Positions 33,794-42,418 of a DNA stretch of 55,461 nucleotides are shown here, in pieces. The stretch is from an uncultured Paracoccaceae bacterium. GTDB lineage: Bacteria; Pseudomonadota; Alphaproteobacteria; Rhodobacterales; Rhodobacteraceae. The notes beneath the pieces are model-generated. The model had not been told where the DNA came from. It searched no databases and saw only the letters and a list, made by a program, of their open reading frames with translations. Each line of letters opens with the position of its first letter. The first letter of the stretch is position 1. The stretch is taken from the NCBI GenBank assembly GCA_938092015.1, contig CALKOT010000030.1, forward strand, positions 1 through 55,461, in the 5' to 3' direction. The translations under genes were made by a program, and so were the position numbers.

Positions 33794-36403
33794 ATGCCAG
33801 TCGTCGTTGTCGAATCCCCGGCGAAAGCCAAGACGATCAACAAATATCTCGGTGACGATTACACCGTTTTGGCGTCGTACGGCCACGTCCGCGACTTGCC
33901 GCCCAAGGATGGATCGGTCGACCCGGAAAAAGGGTTTGAGATGAAGTGGGAGGTGGCGACCCAGTCCACCAAACACGTCCGCGCCATCGCTGAAGCACTG
34001 AAAGACGACGGCGAATTGGTCCTCGCGACTGACCCTGACCGCGAAGGTGAAGCGATTTCCTGGCATCTGCTGGAGGCGCTTCAAAAGCGCCGCGCAGTCA
34101 AGAAAGACACGCCCGTTCAGCGCGTTGTCTTCAACGCCATCACCAAGTCCGCCGTAACCGAAGCGATGCGCACACCCCGCGCCATCGATATGGAGCTGGT
34201 CGAGGCGTATCTCGCCCGCCGCGCCTTGGATTACCTCGTCGGGTTTAGCCTGTCGCCGATCCTTTGGCGCAAACTGCCGGGCGCGAAATCTGCCGGCCGC
34301 GTCCAATCCGTCGCCCTGCGTTTGGTTGTTGAACGCGAGATGGAGATCGAAGCGTTCAAGGCCCGGGAATACTGGTCCGTGAAAGCCGCGTTGGAAACGC
34401 CGCGCGGCGATGCGTTTGAGGCCCGCCTGACGAATCTGAATGGCGCGAAACTCGACAAATTCGATCTGAATGACGAGGCGAAGGCCAAGGCCGCCGTCGC
34501 TGCGATCACCGCGCGCGACCTGAAGATCGCCAGCGTTGAAGCCAAGCCCGGCACGCGGAATCCCGCCGCGCCCTTCATGACCTCAACCCTGCAGCAGGAA
34601 GCATCCCGCAAGATGGGCTTTGGCGCACAAGCGACAATGCGCGCGGCGCAGCGCCTGTATGAGGCTGGCCACATCACTTACATGCGGACTGATGGCATCG
34701 ACATGGCGCCTGAGGCCGTGACTGCTGCTCGCGACGCCATCAAGGACCGCTATGGCGACAGCTATGTGCCGTCGTCCCCGCGCGTCTACAAGAACAAGGC
34801 CAAGAACGCGCAGGAAGCGCACGAATGTATCCGCCCAACGGTTTTGTCCGCTGCGCCAGACACCCTGAAAGGCTTAGAGCCTGATCAGGCGAAATTGTAC
34901 GATCTGATCTGGAAACGCTCCATCGCGTCCCAGATGGAAGCGGCGCGTCTGGAACGCACGACGGTTGAGATCGCCTCGGCCGATAATAAGGTTGGCCTGC
35001 GCGCGACGGGTCAAGTGGTGCGGTTTGACGGCTTCCTAAAAGTCTACGAAGAAGGTCGCGACGACGTTGTCGATGATGAAAACGGCGGTCGCTTGCCAGA
35101 GATCAATCAAGGCGAAGCGGCGAAGAAAAACGCCGTCACGCCGGAACAGCATTTCACCCAGCCGCCACCGCGCTACACCGAAGCGACGATTGTGAAGCGG
35201 ATGGAAGAGCTGGGCATTGGTCGCCCGTCCACCTATGCCTCGATCATCACGACGATTCAGGACCGCGAATACGTTCGCAAAGACAAGAACAGGCTGTTCC
35301 CTGAGGACAAGGGGCGCCTCGTTACGGCGTTCCTTGAGAACTATTTCAAGCGCATTGTGAATTATGATTTCACAGCATCTCTGGAAGACCAGCTGGACGA
35401 TGTTTCTGGCGGTCGCGCCGATTGGAAAGCGGTTCTGACGCAGTGGTGGAAGGACTTTTCAGGCGATCTTGAGCAGACCAAAGACCTGCGCATCGGTGAA
35501 GTTTTGGAGGTCATCAACGACGTCCTTGCACCGCACCTGTTCCCCGACACTGGCGACGGCACGGACCCGCGCGTTTGCAAGGCATGCGGACTTGGCAAGC
35601 TATCGATGCGCACGGCCCGGTCGGGTGGTGCGTTCATCGGCTGCTCGAACTATCCGGAATGTCGTTACACACGCCCATTGGGCGGCGAAGAAGAAGGCGC
35701 AATTTCCGATACGGTGCTTGGGAAGAACGATGATGGCATCGATATCTGGCTGAAAAACGGGCGGTTTGGCCCATACGTTCAGCTGAGTGAGCCTGAACCG
35801 GATTCGAAGGAAAAGCCAAAACGCGCTTCAATTCCGAAAACAATGATGCCTGAAGCGGTGGACCTGGAAAAGGCGATTGCGCTGTTATCCCTGCCGCGTC
35901 TCGTCGGTCCCCACCCTGAAGATGGTGAACCGATTGAAACCGCGATTGGTCGATACGGCCCATACGTGAAGCACAACAAGACTTATGCGAACCTTAAAGA
36001 CCCAGAGGAAGTGTTCACGCTGGGCATGAACCGCGCTGTCGAACTGATCGCAGAAAAGATCGCGAACCCGGGCCGGGGCCGCACGGCGCAAAAAGCGCTG
36101 AAAGAGTTGGGTGAGCATCCGTCTGAGGGCGGACCGGTCAATGTGATGGAAGGGCGGTATGGTCCTTACGTCAAATGGGGCAAGATCAACGCGACCATTC
36201 CCAAGGAAATGGACCCTGCGACCATCGATATGGATGCAGCGGTTGCGATGATTGCTGAGAAGGCGGCGAAAGCGCCGAAGAAGAAGGCCGCCGCTAAGAA
36301 AAAGCCAGCTGCGAAGAAGAAAGCTGCGGCTAAGAAAAAGCCCGCGGCGAAAAAGCCAGCTGCGAAGAAGGCTGCCAAGAAAACTGACGCCGACGAAGGG
36401 TGA
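33794..36403 (+). CDS. topA: DNA topoisomerase I TopA with Lys/Ala-rich tail
   Basis: 869 residues. Type IA topoisomerase that relaxes negative supercoils. Toprim domain at the start (VVVESPAKAKTINKYLG, then LATDPDREGEAISWHL). The active Tyr is in GHITYMRTDG (near residue 298). Next come KSAGRVQSVALRLVVERE and RPSTYASIITTIQDREYV. One four-Cys zinc ribbon (CKACGLGKL, then GCSNYPEC) near residues 595-620 is followed by three repeats of the GRYGPYVK type. The last 45 residues are a Lys/Ala/Pro repeat (KKKPAAKK units), common in alphaproteobacterial and actinobacterial TopA and thought to aid DNA binding. Confidence 0.97.
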   Translation: MPVVVVESPAKAKTINKYLGDDYTVLASYGHVRDLPPKDGSVDPEKGFEMKWEVATQSTKHVRAIAEALKDDGELVLATDPDREGEAISWHLLEALQKRRAVKKDTPVQRVVFNAITKSAVTEAMRTPRAIDMELVEAYLARRALDYLVGFSLSPILWRKLPGAKSAGRVQSVALRLVVEREMEIEAFKAREYWSVKAALETPRGDAFEARLTNLNGAKLDKFDLNDEAKAKAAVAAITARDLKIASVEAKPGTRNPAAPFMTSTLQQEASRKMGFGAQATMRAAQRLYEAGHITYMRTDGIDMAPEAVTAARDAIKDRYGDSYVPSSPRVYKNKAKNAQEAHECIRPTVLSAAPDTLKGLEPDQAKLYDLIWKRSIASQMEAARLERTTVEIASADNKVGLRATGQVVRFDGFLKVYEEGRDDVVDDENGGRLPEINQGEAAKKNAVTPEQHFTQPPPRYTEATIVKRMEELGIGRPSTYASIITTIQDREYVRKDKNRLFPEDKGRLVTAFLENYFKRIVNYDFTASLEDQLDDVSGGRADWKAVLTQWWKDFSGDLEQTKDLRIGEVLEVINDVLAPHLFPDTGDGTDPRVCKACGLGKLSMRTARSGGAFIGCSNYPECRYTRPLGGEEEGAISDTVLGKNDDGIDIWLKNGRFGPYVQLSEPEPDSKEKPKRASIPKTMMPEAVDLEKAIALLSLPRLVGPHPEDGEPIETAIGRYGPYVKHNKTYANLKDPEEVFTLGMNRAVELIAEKIANPGRGRTAQKALKELGEHPSEGGPVNVMEGRYGPYVKWGKINATIPKEMDPATIDMDAAVAMIAEKAAKAPKKKAAAKKKPAAKKKAAAKKKPAAKKPAAKKAAKKTDADEG

Positions 36404-36412
36404 GCTTTGTCG

Positions 36413-36443
36413 CCACCGCCCCGGTTTAGGGCCGGGGAAGTGG
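36413..36443. terminator. stem-loop between convergent topA and DUF3726 genes
   Basis: CCAC-CG-CCCCGG pairs with CCGGGG-AA-GTGG around TTTAGGG, ten bases after the topA stop and eleven bases before the convergent gene's stop. No long T-run on either side; a bidirectional, weak or Rho-assisted terminator. Confidence 0.45.
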
Positions 36444-36453
36444 ACCGCTCGAC

Positions 36454-36951
36454 TTAGTCGTTATCGGTCAGCCCGGCGCCAGCGCCCGCCAGCCGGGATT
36501 TTGCAGAGGCCAGAACGTAGGATTTGTGCGCCAGCTTCTGCAGACTGCCCCAAACAGTCGGTGCGACAAAAATCTCAACGATTTCAACGGATTTTTTGGC
36601 GTCAGCGCTGATCTTCGCGCCATTGCCTTCAGTGCTGATGTCAAATCCGACGCCATGCTCCGCGCCCATGCTCAGCGCGCATGCAGCCAGCAAATCAGAT
36701 GGTGCGTCAGTCACTGCAGAGGCTTCGCCGCCCAATGATAACTCAAACGCTGTGATAGTGGCGGCGAGGATGTCACGTTGATCACCTTCCACCATGCTTA
36801 AGCCTAGTTCACCACCCTTGCCACCGGTTGCCGCCAGTGCGCCTGCCGCCCGAGACAGATCCTCTGCAAGGGCCGCAGGCCAGTCGGCGCCGCGCGCGGC
36901 CTTGCGAACGGTGGCTTCGAATTCTGAACGTGACACTCTCATCTTGCTCAT
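36454..36951 (-). CDS. DUF3726 domain-containing protein
   Basis: 165 residues from ATG 36951; ATGs at 36963 and 36942 are also possible, and the family N-terminus (MxxSRSExEATVRKAARG) fits the last best. A cytoplasmic protein of unknown function found mainly in Rhodobacterales and allied groups, often close to central-metabolism genes. Seen: a helix with RKAARGAD, WPAALAEDLSRAAGAL, a Gly-rich turn, and a beta/alpha C-terminal part with an acidic end (GAGLTDND). No catalytic motif recognised. Confidence 0.7.
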   Translation of the reverse strand: MSKMRVSRSEFEATVRKAARGADWPAALAEDLSRAAGALAATGGKGGELGLSMVEGDQRDILAATITAFELSLGGEASAVTDAPSDLLAACALSMGAEHGVGFDISTEGNGAKISADAKKSVEIVEIFVAPTVWGSLQKLAHKSYVLASAKSRLAGAGAGLTDND

Positions 36952-37042
36952 ATGATCGACCATGCTCCCCTGCGTTCTGCCGTTTGAGAACGTAATTTCG
37001 GGATACGCCGGGTTCAGCGCGCCGTCAAAGGTAGATGTGCCT

Positions 37043-38461
37043 TTATGCGTTCAGCACGGCGCCGGGGTTCATGATCCCGTGCGGGTCAAGCGCGGCTTTG
37101 ATCGCCCGCATCGCGGACAGTTTGCCCGGATCGCCGTAATGCTCAAGATCCGCAGCCTTAAGCCTGCCAATGCCGTGTTCGGCAGAGATAGAGCCATCGG
37201 TATCGGCCGTCAGGTTGTGGATCAGGCGGGACACATCGGCCTGAATGTTGCCAAATTCACCCTTTTTGCGGCCCTTCGGTGGGTAGATGTTGAAGTGCAG
37301 ATTGCCGTCGCCGACATGGCCAAAACAGTTGAGGCGCAGGTCAGGGAAATGTTTCGCAAGCGCCGCCTCACCTTTGGCGATGAACTCTGAAATGCGCGCG
37401 ACGGGAACTGAGATGTCGTGGCTGGCTATGGCGCCAATCAGGCGGTTCGCCTCTGGGATCGTCTCGCGGATCTTCCAGAAATTCGCGCGCTGGGCCTCGG
37501 TTTGCGCAACGACGCCATCAGTGGCGAGGCCTGCTTCGAACGCCTCAGCCAACGCTGCCTCTAGCGCATCACTTGCGCCGGGCCTGCCACCTGTTTCCAC
37601 CAGAACGATCCAGCGCGGCATTGGGTCCAGCGGATCTGGCTGCCCCAAGCCCGTGTCTTTCAGAAATTGAACGCCCATCCGGTCGATCAGTTCAAAGGCT
37701 GAGATGACGTCGCCAACTTTGGGGCGCAGAAAGTTCAGCAGATCGACGGCTTGCTGCGGGCCAGGGACAGCCAGGAAGGCTGTGGCGGTTTCGGCTGGAC
37801 GAGGGAAGAGTTTGAGGGACGCGGCGGTGATCACGCCTAATGTACCTTCAGAACCAATCATCAGATGGCGGATGTCATAGCCGGTGTTGTCTTTGCGCAA
37901 CCGCTTCAGCCCGCGAATGATCTCGCCGGACGGCAGCACAGCCTCAACCCCCAGACACAAATCGCGGGCGTTGCCGTATCGCAGAACCTGAACGCCGCCT
38001 GCGTTCGTCGCAAGATTGCCGCCAATCCGGCATGACCCTTCTGAGGCGAGCGAGAGGGGGAAAAGACGATCAGCCTCGTCCGCGGTATTTTGAATGTCGG
38101 CGAGGATCACGCCGGCTTCGGCAATCAGGACGTTGTCGGTGGGGTCGACGTCGCGGATGCGACTTAGACGCTCCACTGATAGAAGGACGGGCGGAGGGCC
38201 GCTTACCGTCACTTGCCCACCGACCAGCCCGGTGCCGCCGGAATGCGGGATTACGGCGACACGCTCAGCGGCGGCGCGAGAGATGATCTCAGCAACCTCT
38301 TCGGTCGCCTCAGGGCGCAGGACCATCGCGCCCAAACCCTTCCATTTGCCGCGCGGCTCTTCGAATTTTTCAGGTGTGTCTTCGGGTGCGCGCCAGCCCT
38401 GCGGGCCGAGGAAATCTTTCAAACCGTTCAGGAAGTCAGATGAAGGTGTGTTTAGAGGCAT
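37043..38461 (-). CDS. FAD-binding oxidoreductase (D-2-hydroxyacid dehydrogenase, GlcD/D2HGDH-like)
   Basis: 472 residues. PCMH-type FAD domain: VIPHSGGTGLVGGQV near residue 72, then GGNLATNAGGVQVLRYGNARD, then GSEGTLGVITAASLKLFP. The C-terminal FAD-oxidase domain has HVGDGNLHFNIYP (metal-binding His) and EHGIGRLK. Oxidises a D-2-hydroxyacid such as D-lactate or D-2-hydroxyglutarate, passing electrons to an acceptor. Three bases separate its start from the end of tsaC, and the MFS-tsaC-oxidase genes look like one operon, although functionally mixed. Confidence 0.93.
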   Translation of the reverse strand: MPLNTPSSDFLNGLKDFLGPQGWRAPEDTPEKFEEPRGKWKGLGAMVLRPEATEEVAEIISRAAAERVAVIPHSGGTGLVGGQVTVSGPPPVLLSVERLSRIRDVDPTDNVLIAEAGVILADIQNTADEADRLFPLSLASEGSCRIGGNLATNAGGVQVLRYGNARDLCLGVEAVLPSGEIIRGLKRLRKDNTGYDIRHLMIGSEGTLGVITAASLKLFPRPAETATAFLAVPGPQQAVDLLNFLRPKVGDVISAFELIDRMGVQFLKDTGLGQPDPLDPMPRWIVLVETGGRPGASDALEAALAEAFEAGLATDGVVAQTEAQRANFWKIRETIPEANRLIGAIASHDISVPVARISEFIAKGEAALAKHFPDLRLNCFGHVGDGNLHFNIYPPKGRKKGEFGNIQADVSRLIHNLTADTDGSISAEHGIGRLKAADLEHYGDPGKLSAMRAIKAALDPHGIMNPGAVLNA

Positions 38462-38464
38462 ATA

Positions 38465-39388
38465 TCAGCTCCTCGGGGCGGCGGCGCGGCGCAAGCGGTC
38501 GTTGATCGCGGCGCCAAGGCCCGTTTCTGGGATCGGTGCGACGGCGATGGGTTTGTTGAAATGATCGATGTCGCGAAGGGCTGCGAAAAGATTAGCTGCC
38601 GCCTCAATCAAGTCACCTGTCGGGGACAGGTTGATGTCGCCCGAAGGGCTGGCGCCAAAGCCGATATAGGCCTCGGTTTCGTCAGGCGCATCTGCATTCA
38701 GGCGAACGGGTGCGTCGGGGGCATAGTGGCTGGATAATTGCCCCGGCGCATTGATGGCGCCTTTGTGGGTGATAAGAGGCCTGCCCAAAGCATCCGCCAG
38801 ATCCTCGACCGCGACGCCGCCTGGTCGGAGGAGGACAGGGGTTTCGCCGTCCATGCCGACGATCGTGCTTTCCAGGCCGACAGGGCAGGGGCCGCCATCG
38901 AGAACGCCAGCAATTTTGCCAGTCAGCCCTGCGAGGACATGATCGGCAGTCGTTGGGCTAACTTTTCCGGATGGGTTGGCGGACGGCGCTGCGAGGGGGA
39001 TTTTGACCTCTGCCAATAACTCTCGGGCTAGGGAATCGGCCGGAACGCGCAACGCTATTGTGTCGAGACCGGCGCTTGCGAGGGGGGAAACTTTGGCCCT
39101 TTCGCGAAGCGGTGCGACCAGGGTTAGCGGCCCGGGCCAGAATCTCTCAGCCAGCGAGCGGAGCCCTGCTGATATGTCGCCAAATCTCTCAGCTTCCGAA
39201 TGATCTGTAACGTGCAGGATGAGCGGATTGAATTTTGGACGACCTTTTGCAGCAAAGATCGAGGCGACGCTTTCATCGCGGGTCGCATCGCCGCCAAGGC
39301 CGTAGACTGTCTCTGTCGGAAAAGCGATCAGATCGCCTGCCAGCAGCGCCTCAGCCGCGGGCGCGATCTTGGTCCAACGGTCCGTCAT
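38465..39388 (-). CDS. L-threonylcarbamoyladenylate synthase (TsaC/Sua5 type)
   Basis: 307 residues, Sua5-length. The YrdC domain contains AFPTETVYGLGGDATRDE (residues 20-40), FAAKGRPKFNPL, PGPLTLVAPL, RVPADSLARELL, AAPSANPSGKVSPTTADHV and the segment LESTIVGMDGETPVLLRPG. The Sua5-type linker and C-terminal domain follow (PGQLSSHYAPDAPV). Makes threonylcarbamoyl-AMP for the t6A37 modification of tRNAs that read ANN codons. The start overlaps the MFS stop (ATGA); a longer in-frame start lies inside the MFS gene. Confidence 0.95.
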   Translation of the reverse strand: MTDRWTKIAPAAEALLAGDLIAFPTETVYGLGGDATRDESVASIFAAKGRPKFNPLILHVTDHSEAERFGDISAGLRSLAERFWPGPLTLVAPLRERAKVSPLASAGLDTIALRVPADSLARELLAEVKIPLAAPSANPSGKVSPTTADHVLAGLTGKIAGVLDGGPCPVGLESTIVGMDGETPVLLRPGGVAVEDLADALGRPLITHKGAINAPGQLSSHYAPDAPVRLNADAPDETEAYIGFGASPSGDINLSPTGDLIEAAANLFAALRDIDHFNKPIAVAPIPETGLGAAINDRLRRAAAPRS

Positions 39389-40542
39389 GCTTTCAGCCAG
39401 CGCTCCGACAACAGAAAATGGCAGAGCGCGAGGAAGGCGCCGAACCCGGCGGCAAAGCCCAGATACTGCATCCCCCACGTCTCAACCACCACCGCGCCAA
39501 TCGCTGACCCGATGGAGGCACCAAGATAGATCGCCGCCGCGTTCAACGCCAGTGTGACCGCCTGTCTTTCCGGCGCCATGGTGATCAGCCGCAATTGCTG
39601 TGGCACCATGAAAGCCCAACCAAAGGCTGCGCCGACAATGCCGATGGAGAAGAACGCGAAGACCGGCATCGGCAGCATTGAAAACATCGACTGAAATGCG
39701 ATCTGCGTTGCGATGATGACGGCGACGCATCGGACAGGGCCGAACCGGTCAACCATTTTGCCACCGATAAGGCTGCCAATGATGCCACCAATGCCGAAAA
39801 TCATCAGGAACAGGCTGACGCCATCCCGGCCAAAGCCCATGCCTTGCTCAATTATCGGGGCAATGTACGTGAACACGATATACATCGACCCCATCATGGT
39901 TGAGGTGAGAAGGATGGCGAAAACGCTTTTCAGATCTCTCAGCGCCGCGACCAACGTGTTGAGGGAATTTACCTGAAACGCGGTTTTGGCTGGGATGACC
40001 GTGAAAACCAGCAAAGCGGCGGCCAGCGCCAGGCCTGTTGCGACCCAGAAAGATACTTGCCAGCCAAAGGTATAGCCGATCCACGCGCAGGCTGGCATGC
40101 CCAGTACCTGCGCGAACGACAGGCCAAAGAACGTCATCGCCATCGCCGATCCGCGCTTTTCGGGCGGGCTGTTAGCCGCCGCTACTCCGGCGACAACCGG
40201 TGTGATGACGCCGCCGCCAAGGGCCGCAATAGCGCGGGAAATGAATAAGATGTCTGGCGTTTCCGCTAATGCGGAGATGACTGACGAAAGCCCCATCAAT
40301 AGCAGCCCGCCGCACAGAACCGACCGCCGCGCCCAGCTGCCGGTTGCGGCCACCATCAGGGGTGAACCGATGGCGTAGGCGATGGCATAGACAGTCATAA
40401 CAAACCCGGCCTCAGCCGCTGTCAAGTTCAGGTCAGCGGACATTGGCGTTAAGACACCAATGGTGATGAAACTGCCCACACCTACAGCGAAATTCGCCGC
40501 CGCAAGGGTCGGGATAAGGAGGGGCGACGGGCTATGCTGCAT
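39385..40542 (-). CDS. MFS transporter (DHA1-type)
   Basis: 385 residues with 12 predicted membrane helices. Seen: motif A-like loop GSPLMVAATGSWARRSVLCGG between helices 2 and 3, the Ser/Pro-rich loop AANSPPEKRGSAMAMTFFGLS near helix 5 (a drug/sugar efflux signature), and a central loop near residue 190. Likely an efflux pump for a small molecule or sugar (AraJ/YdhP-like). Divergent from the acyl-CoA dehydrogenase across a 169-base regulatory region; the palindrome TAACACAGTGTTA lies 37 bases before its start. Confidence 0.9.
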   Translation of the reverse strand: MQHSPSPLLIPTLAAANFAVGVGSFITIGVLTPMSADLNLTAAEAGFVMTVYAIAYAIGSPLMVAATGSWARRSVLCGGLLLMGLSSVISALAETPDILFISRAIAALGGGVITPVVAGVAAANSPPEKRGSAMAMTFFGLSFAQVLGMPACAWIGYTFGWQVSFWVATGLALAAALLVFTVIPAKTAFQVNSLNTLVAALRDLKSVFAILLTSTMMGSMYIVFTYIAPIIEQGMGFGRDGVSLFLMIFGIGGIIGSLIGGKMVDRFGPVRCVAVIIATQIAFQSMFSMLPMPVFAFFSIGIVGAAFGWAFMVPQQLRLITMAPERQAVTLALNAAAIYLGASIGSAIGAVVVETWGMQYLGFAAGFGAFLALCHFLLSERWLKA

Positions 40543-40578
40543 GAAAGCGAGACAATCTAAAGCTGAACAGCCCAGCGG

Positions 40579-40591
40579 TAACACAGTGTTA
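40579..40591. promoter_or_regulatory. operator-like palindrome in the MFS/acyl-CoA dehydrogenase intergenic region
   Basis: TAACAC-A-GTGTTA, a perfect 13-bp odd palindrome, 37 bases upstream of the MFS start on the minus strand. The regulator is unknown and is not encoded next door. Confidence 0.45.
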
Positions 40592-40626
40592 GGGCATCGG
40601 TCGAACGACCTAGGGTCAGTTTTACC

Positions 40627-40640
40627 TTACGTTAGCGTAA
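40627..40640. promoter_or_regulatory. MerR/LiuR-like operator upstream of acyl-CoA dehydrogenase
   Basis: TTACG-TTAG-CGTAA, extended by matching flanking bases (CCTTACG and CGTAAAG), 72 bases before the acyl-CoA dehydrogenase ATG. MerR-family regulators of branched-chain and fatty acid degradation (LiuR type) bind TTTACG-N4-CGTAAA-like sites, which fits the gene it precedes. Confidence 0.5.
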
Positions 40641-40711
40641 AGTGCCTAGCTCTGACTGCGAAACGGCACTATCTTCTCCGCAAAGAGATATCTGAACGGG
40701 ATCTACACGGC

Positions 40712-42418
40712 ATGACCTATCGCGCCCCCGCGGCCAACATCGAGTTTACGCTTAGCCACGTCATCGGCGCGGATCGCCTGACGGAGACGGGTAAGTATGG
40801 CGAAGCGACCGCCGACCTTCGCATGGCCATCCTGACCGAGGCGGGCAAGATGGCTGAAGATGTGCTGGCCCCACTGCAGCGCGCCGGAGATCTTGAGGGC
40901 GCCAAACTGGAAAATGGCGTCGTTCGGGCATCCCCCGGTTACGATCAGGGCTACAAAGCGATCCGTGAGGGTGGCTGGGTCGCCGTATCCGCTCCTGAAG
41001 AATTCGGTGGCATGGGCTTGCCAATGATTCTGACGACGGCGGTGAATGAAATGATGTCATCGTCCTGCCTGTCCTTGTCGCTGAACCCGCTGATGACACA
41101 GGGCCAGATCGATGCTCTGGAACATCACGCGAGCGATGAAATCAAGGCGACTTACCTGCCGAAACTAATTGAAGGCAGCTGGACCGGCACGATGAATCTG
41201 ACTGAGCCGCAGGCTGGGTCAGACGTTGGTGCATTGCGTTCAAAGGCAGAGCCGAATGATGACGGGTCGTATTCCGTCAGTGGCCAGAAAATCTATATCT
41301 CTTGGGGTGATCATGATCTGGCTGAGAATATCTGCCATCTGGTCCTCGCACGCCTGCCTGATGCGCCGGCCGGCACCAAAGGCGTTTCGCTGTTCATCGT
41401 GCCCAAACTGATCCCTGATGAAAATGGCGAGCCGGGTGTCGCAAACTCCCTCAAGCCAATCTCGCTGGAACATAAGCTGGGCCTGCACGGCTCACCAACC
41501 TGTGTCATGCAGTTTGATGACGCCAAAGGCTGGATGGTTGGACCGGAAAATGGTGGCATGGCCTGCATGTTCACCATGATGAACAACGCCCGCCTTGGTG
41601 TCGGGGTTGAAGGACTGGGCGTGGCTGAGGCGGCGACGCAGAAGGCCGTCGCGTATGCGATGGACCGCAAACAGGGCCGCACCCCGCTGGGGGATAAGGG
41701 CACAGGCGCAATCATCGACCACGCGGATGTGCGCCGGATGCTGATGACAATGAAGGCGCTGACGTCGTCTTCCCGCTCAATCGCTCTCGACACAGCATTT
41801 TCCATCGATATGTCCAAGGCGACAGAGGATGCCGCATGGGCCGCCCGCGCCGCGTTCCTGACACCTATTTGCAAGGCGTTCTCCACCGATATCGGCAACG
41901 AGGTCGCGCATCTCGGCGTGCAGGTGCATGGCGGCATGGGCTTTGTCGAGGAAACCGGCGCAGCGCAGTTTTCCCGCGATGTGCGGGTGACCGCGATCTA
42001 TGAAGGCACCAACGGCATTCAGGCGATGGACCTTGTCGGCCGCAAGCTGATGGATGGCGGCGAAGCTGGCAAAGCGCTGCTGGGAGAGATTGAGGCGAAC
42101 GCCTTCGCAGCGGCGAATGATGCGCTAGGAGTGAAGGTCAGCGCTGCTGCTACGCAGGTTGCAAAGGCAACGGACTGGATGCTGGGCACTGACACGCTGA
42201 ATGACCGGTTTGCTGGCGCGGTCCCATATTTGCGAGCTTGGGGCCTGCTGCTGGGCGGCCACTACCTGCTAAAAGCAGCTGAGGCGGATGCCGCGCATTT
42301 GCCCCTGGCAAGGTTCCATATTTCTCAGCTTATGCCGCATATTCCGGCGTTGCTGGCCGCGGCGACAGCGGGTGCAGAGCAACTTTATGCGCTGGATGCA
42401 GAGGTGTTGTCCGCATGA
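40712..42418 (+). CDS. acyl-CoA dehydrogenase (DMSP/long-form ACAD type)
   Basis: 568 residues, longer than a standard 380-residue ACAD because of an N-terminal helical extension and a C-terminal domain (residues 430-568). Seen: MNLTEPQAGSDVGALRSKA (FAD/substrate loop), GQKIYISWGDHD, LGLHGSPTCVMQFDDAKGW, and QVHGGMGFVEETGAAQFSRD followed by RVTAIYEGTNGIQA (the Glu of IYEGTN is the catalytic-base region of this clade). This is the clade that also contains DmdC of DMSP catabolism; the specific acyl-CoA cannot be fixed. Start at the ATG at 40712, where homology begins. Its stop overlaps the MBL gene (ATGA). Confidence 0.93.
   Translation: MTYRAPAANIEFTLSHVIGADRLTETGKYGEATADLRMAILTEAGKMAEDVLAPLQRAGDLEGAKLENGVVRASPGYDQGYKAIREGGWVAVSAPEEFGGMGLPMILTTAVNEMMSSSCLSLSLNPLMTQGQIDALEHHASDEIKATYLPKLIEGSWTGTMNLTEPQAGSDVGALRSKAEPNDDGSYSVSGQKIYISWGDHDLAENICHLVLARLPDAPAGTKGVSLFIVPKLIPDENGEPGVANSLKPISLEHKLGLHGSPTCVMQFDDAKGWMVGPENGGMACMFTMMNNARLGVGVEGLGVAEAATQKAVAYAMDRKQGRTPLGDKGTGAIIDHADVRRMLMTMKALTSSSRSIALDTAFSIDMSKATEDAAWAARAAFLTPICKAFSTDIGNEVAHLGVQVHGGMGFVEETGAAQFSRDVRVTAIYEGTNGIQAMDLVGRKLMDGGEAGKALLGEIEANAFAAANDALGVKVSAAATQVAKATDWMLGTDTLNDRFAGAVPYLRAWGLLLGGHYLLKAAEADAAHLPLARFHISQLMPHIPALLAAATAGAEQLYALDAEVLSA

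Noticed and set aside
36268-36390. Tandem DNA repeat at the topA 3' end
   Set aside because: It is simply the coding sequence of the Lys/Ala-rich TopA tail.
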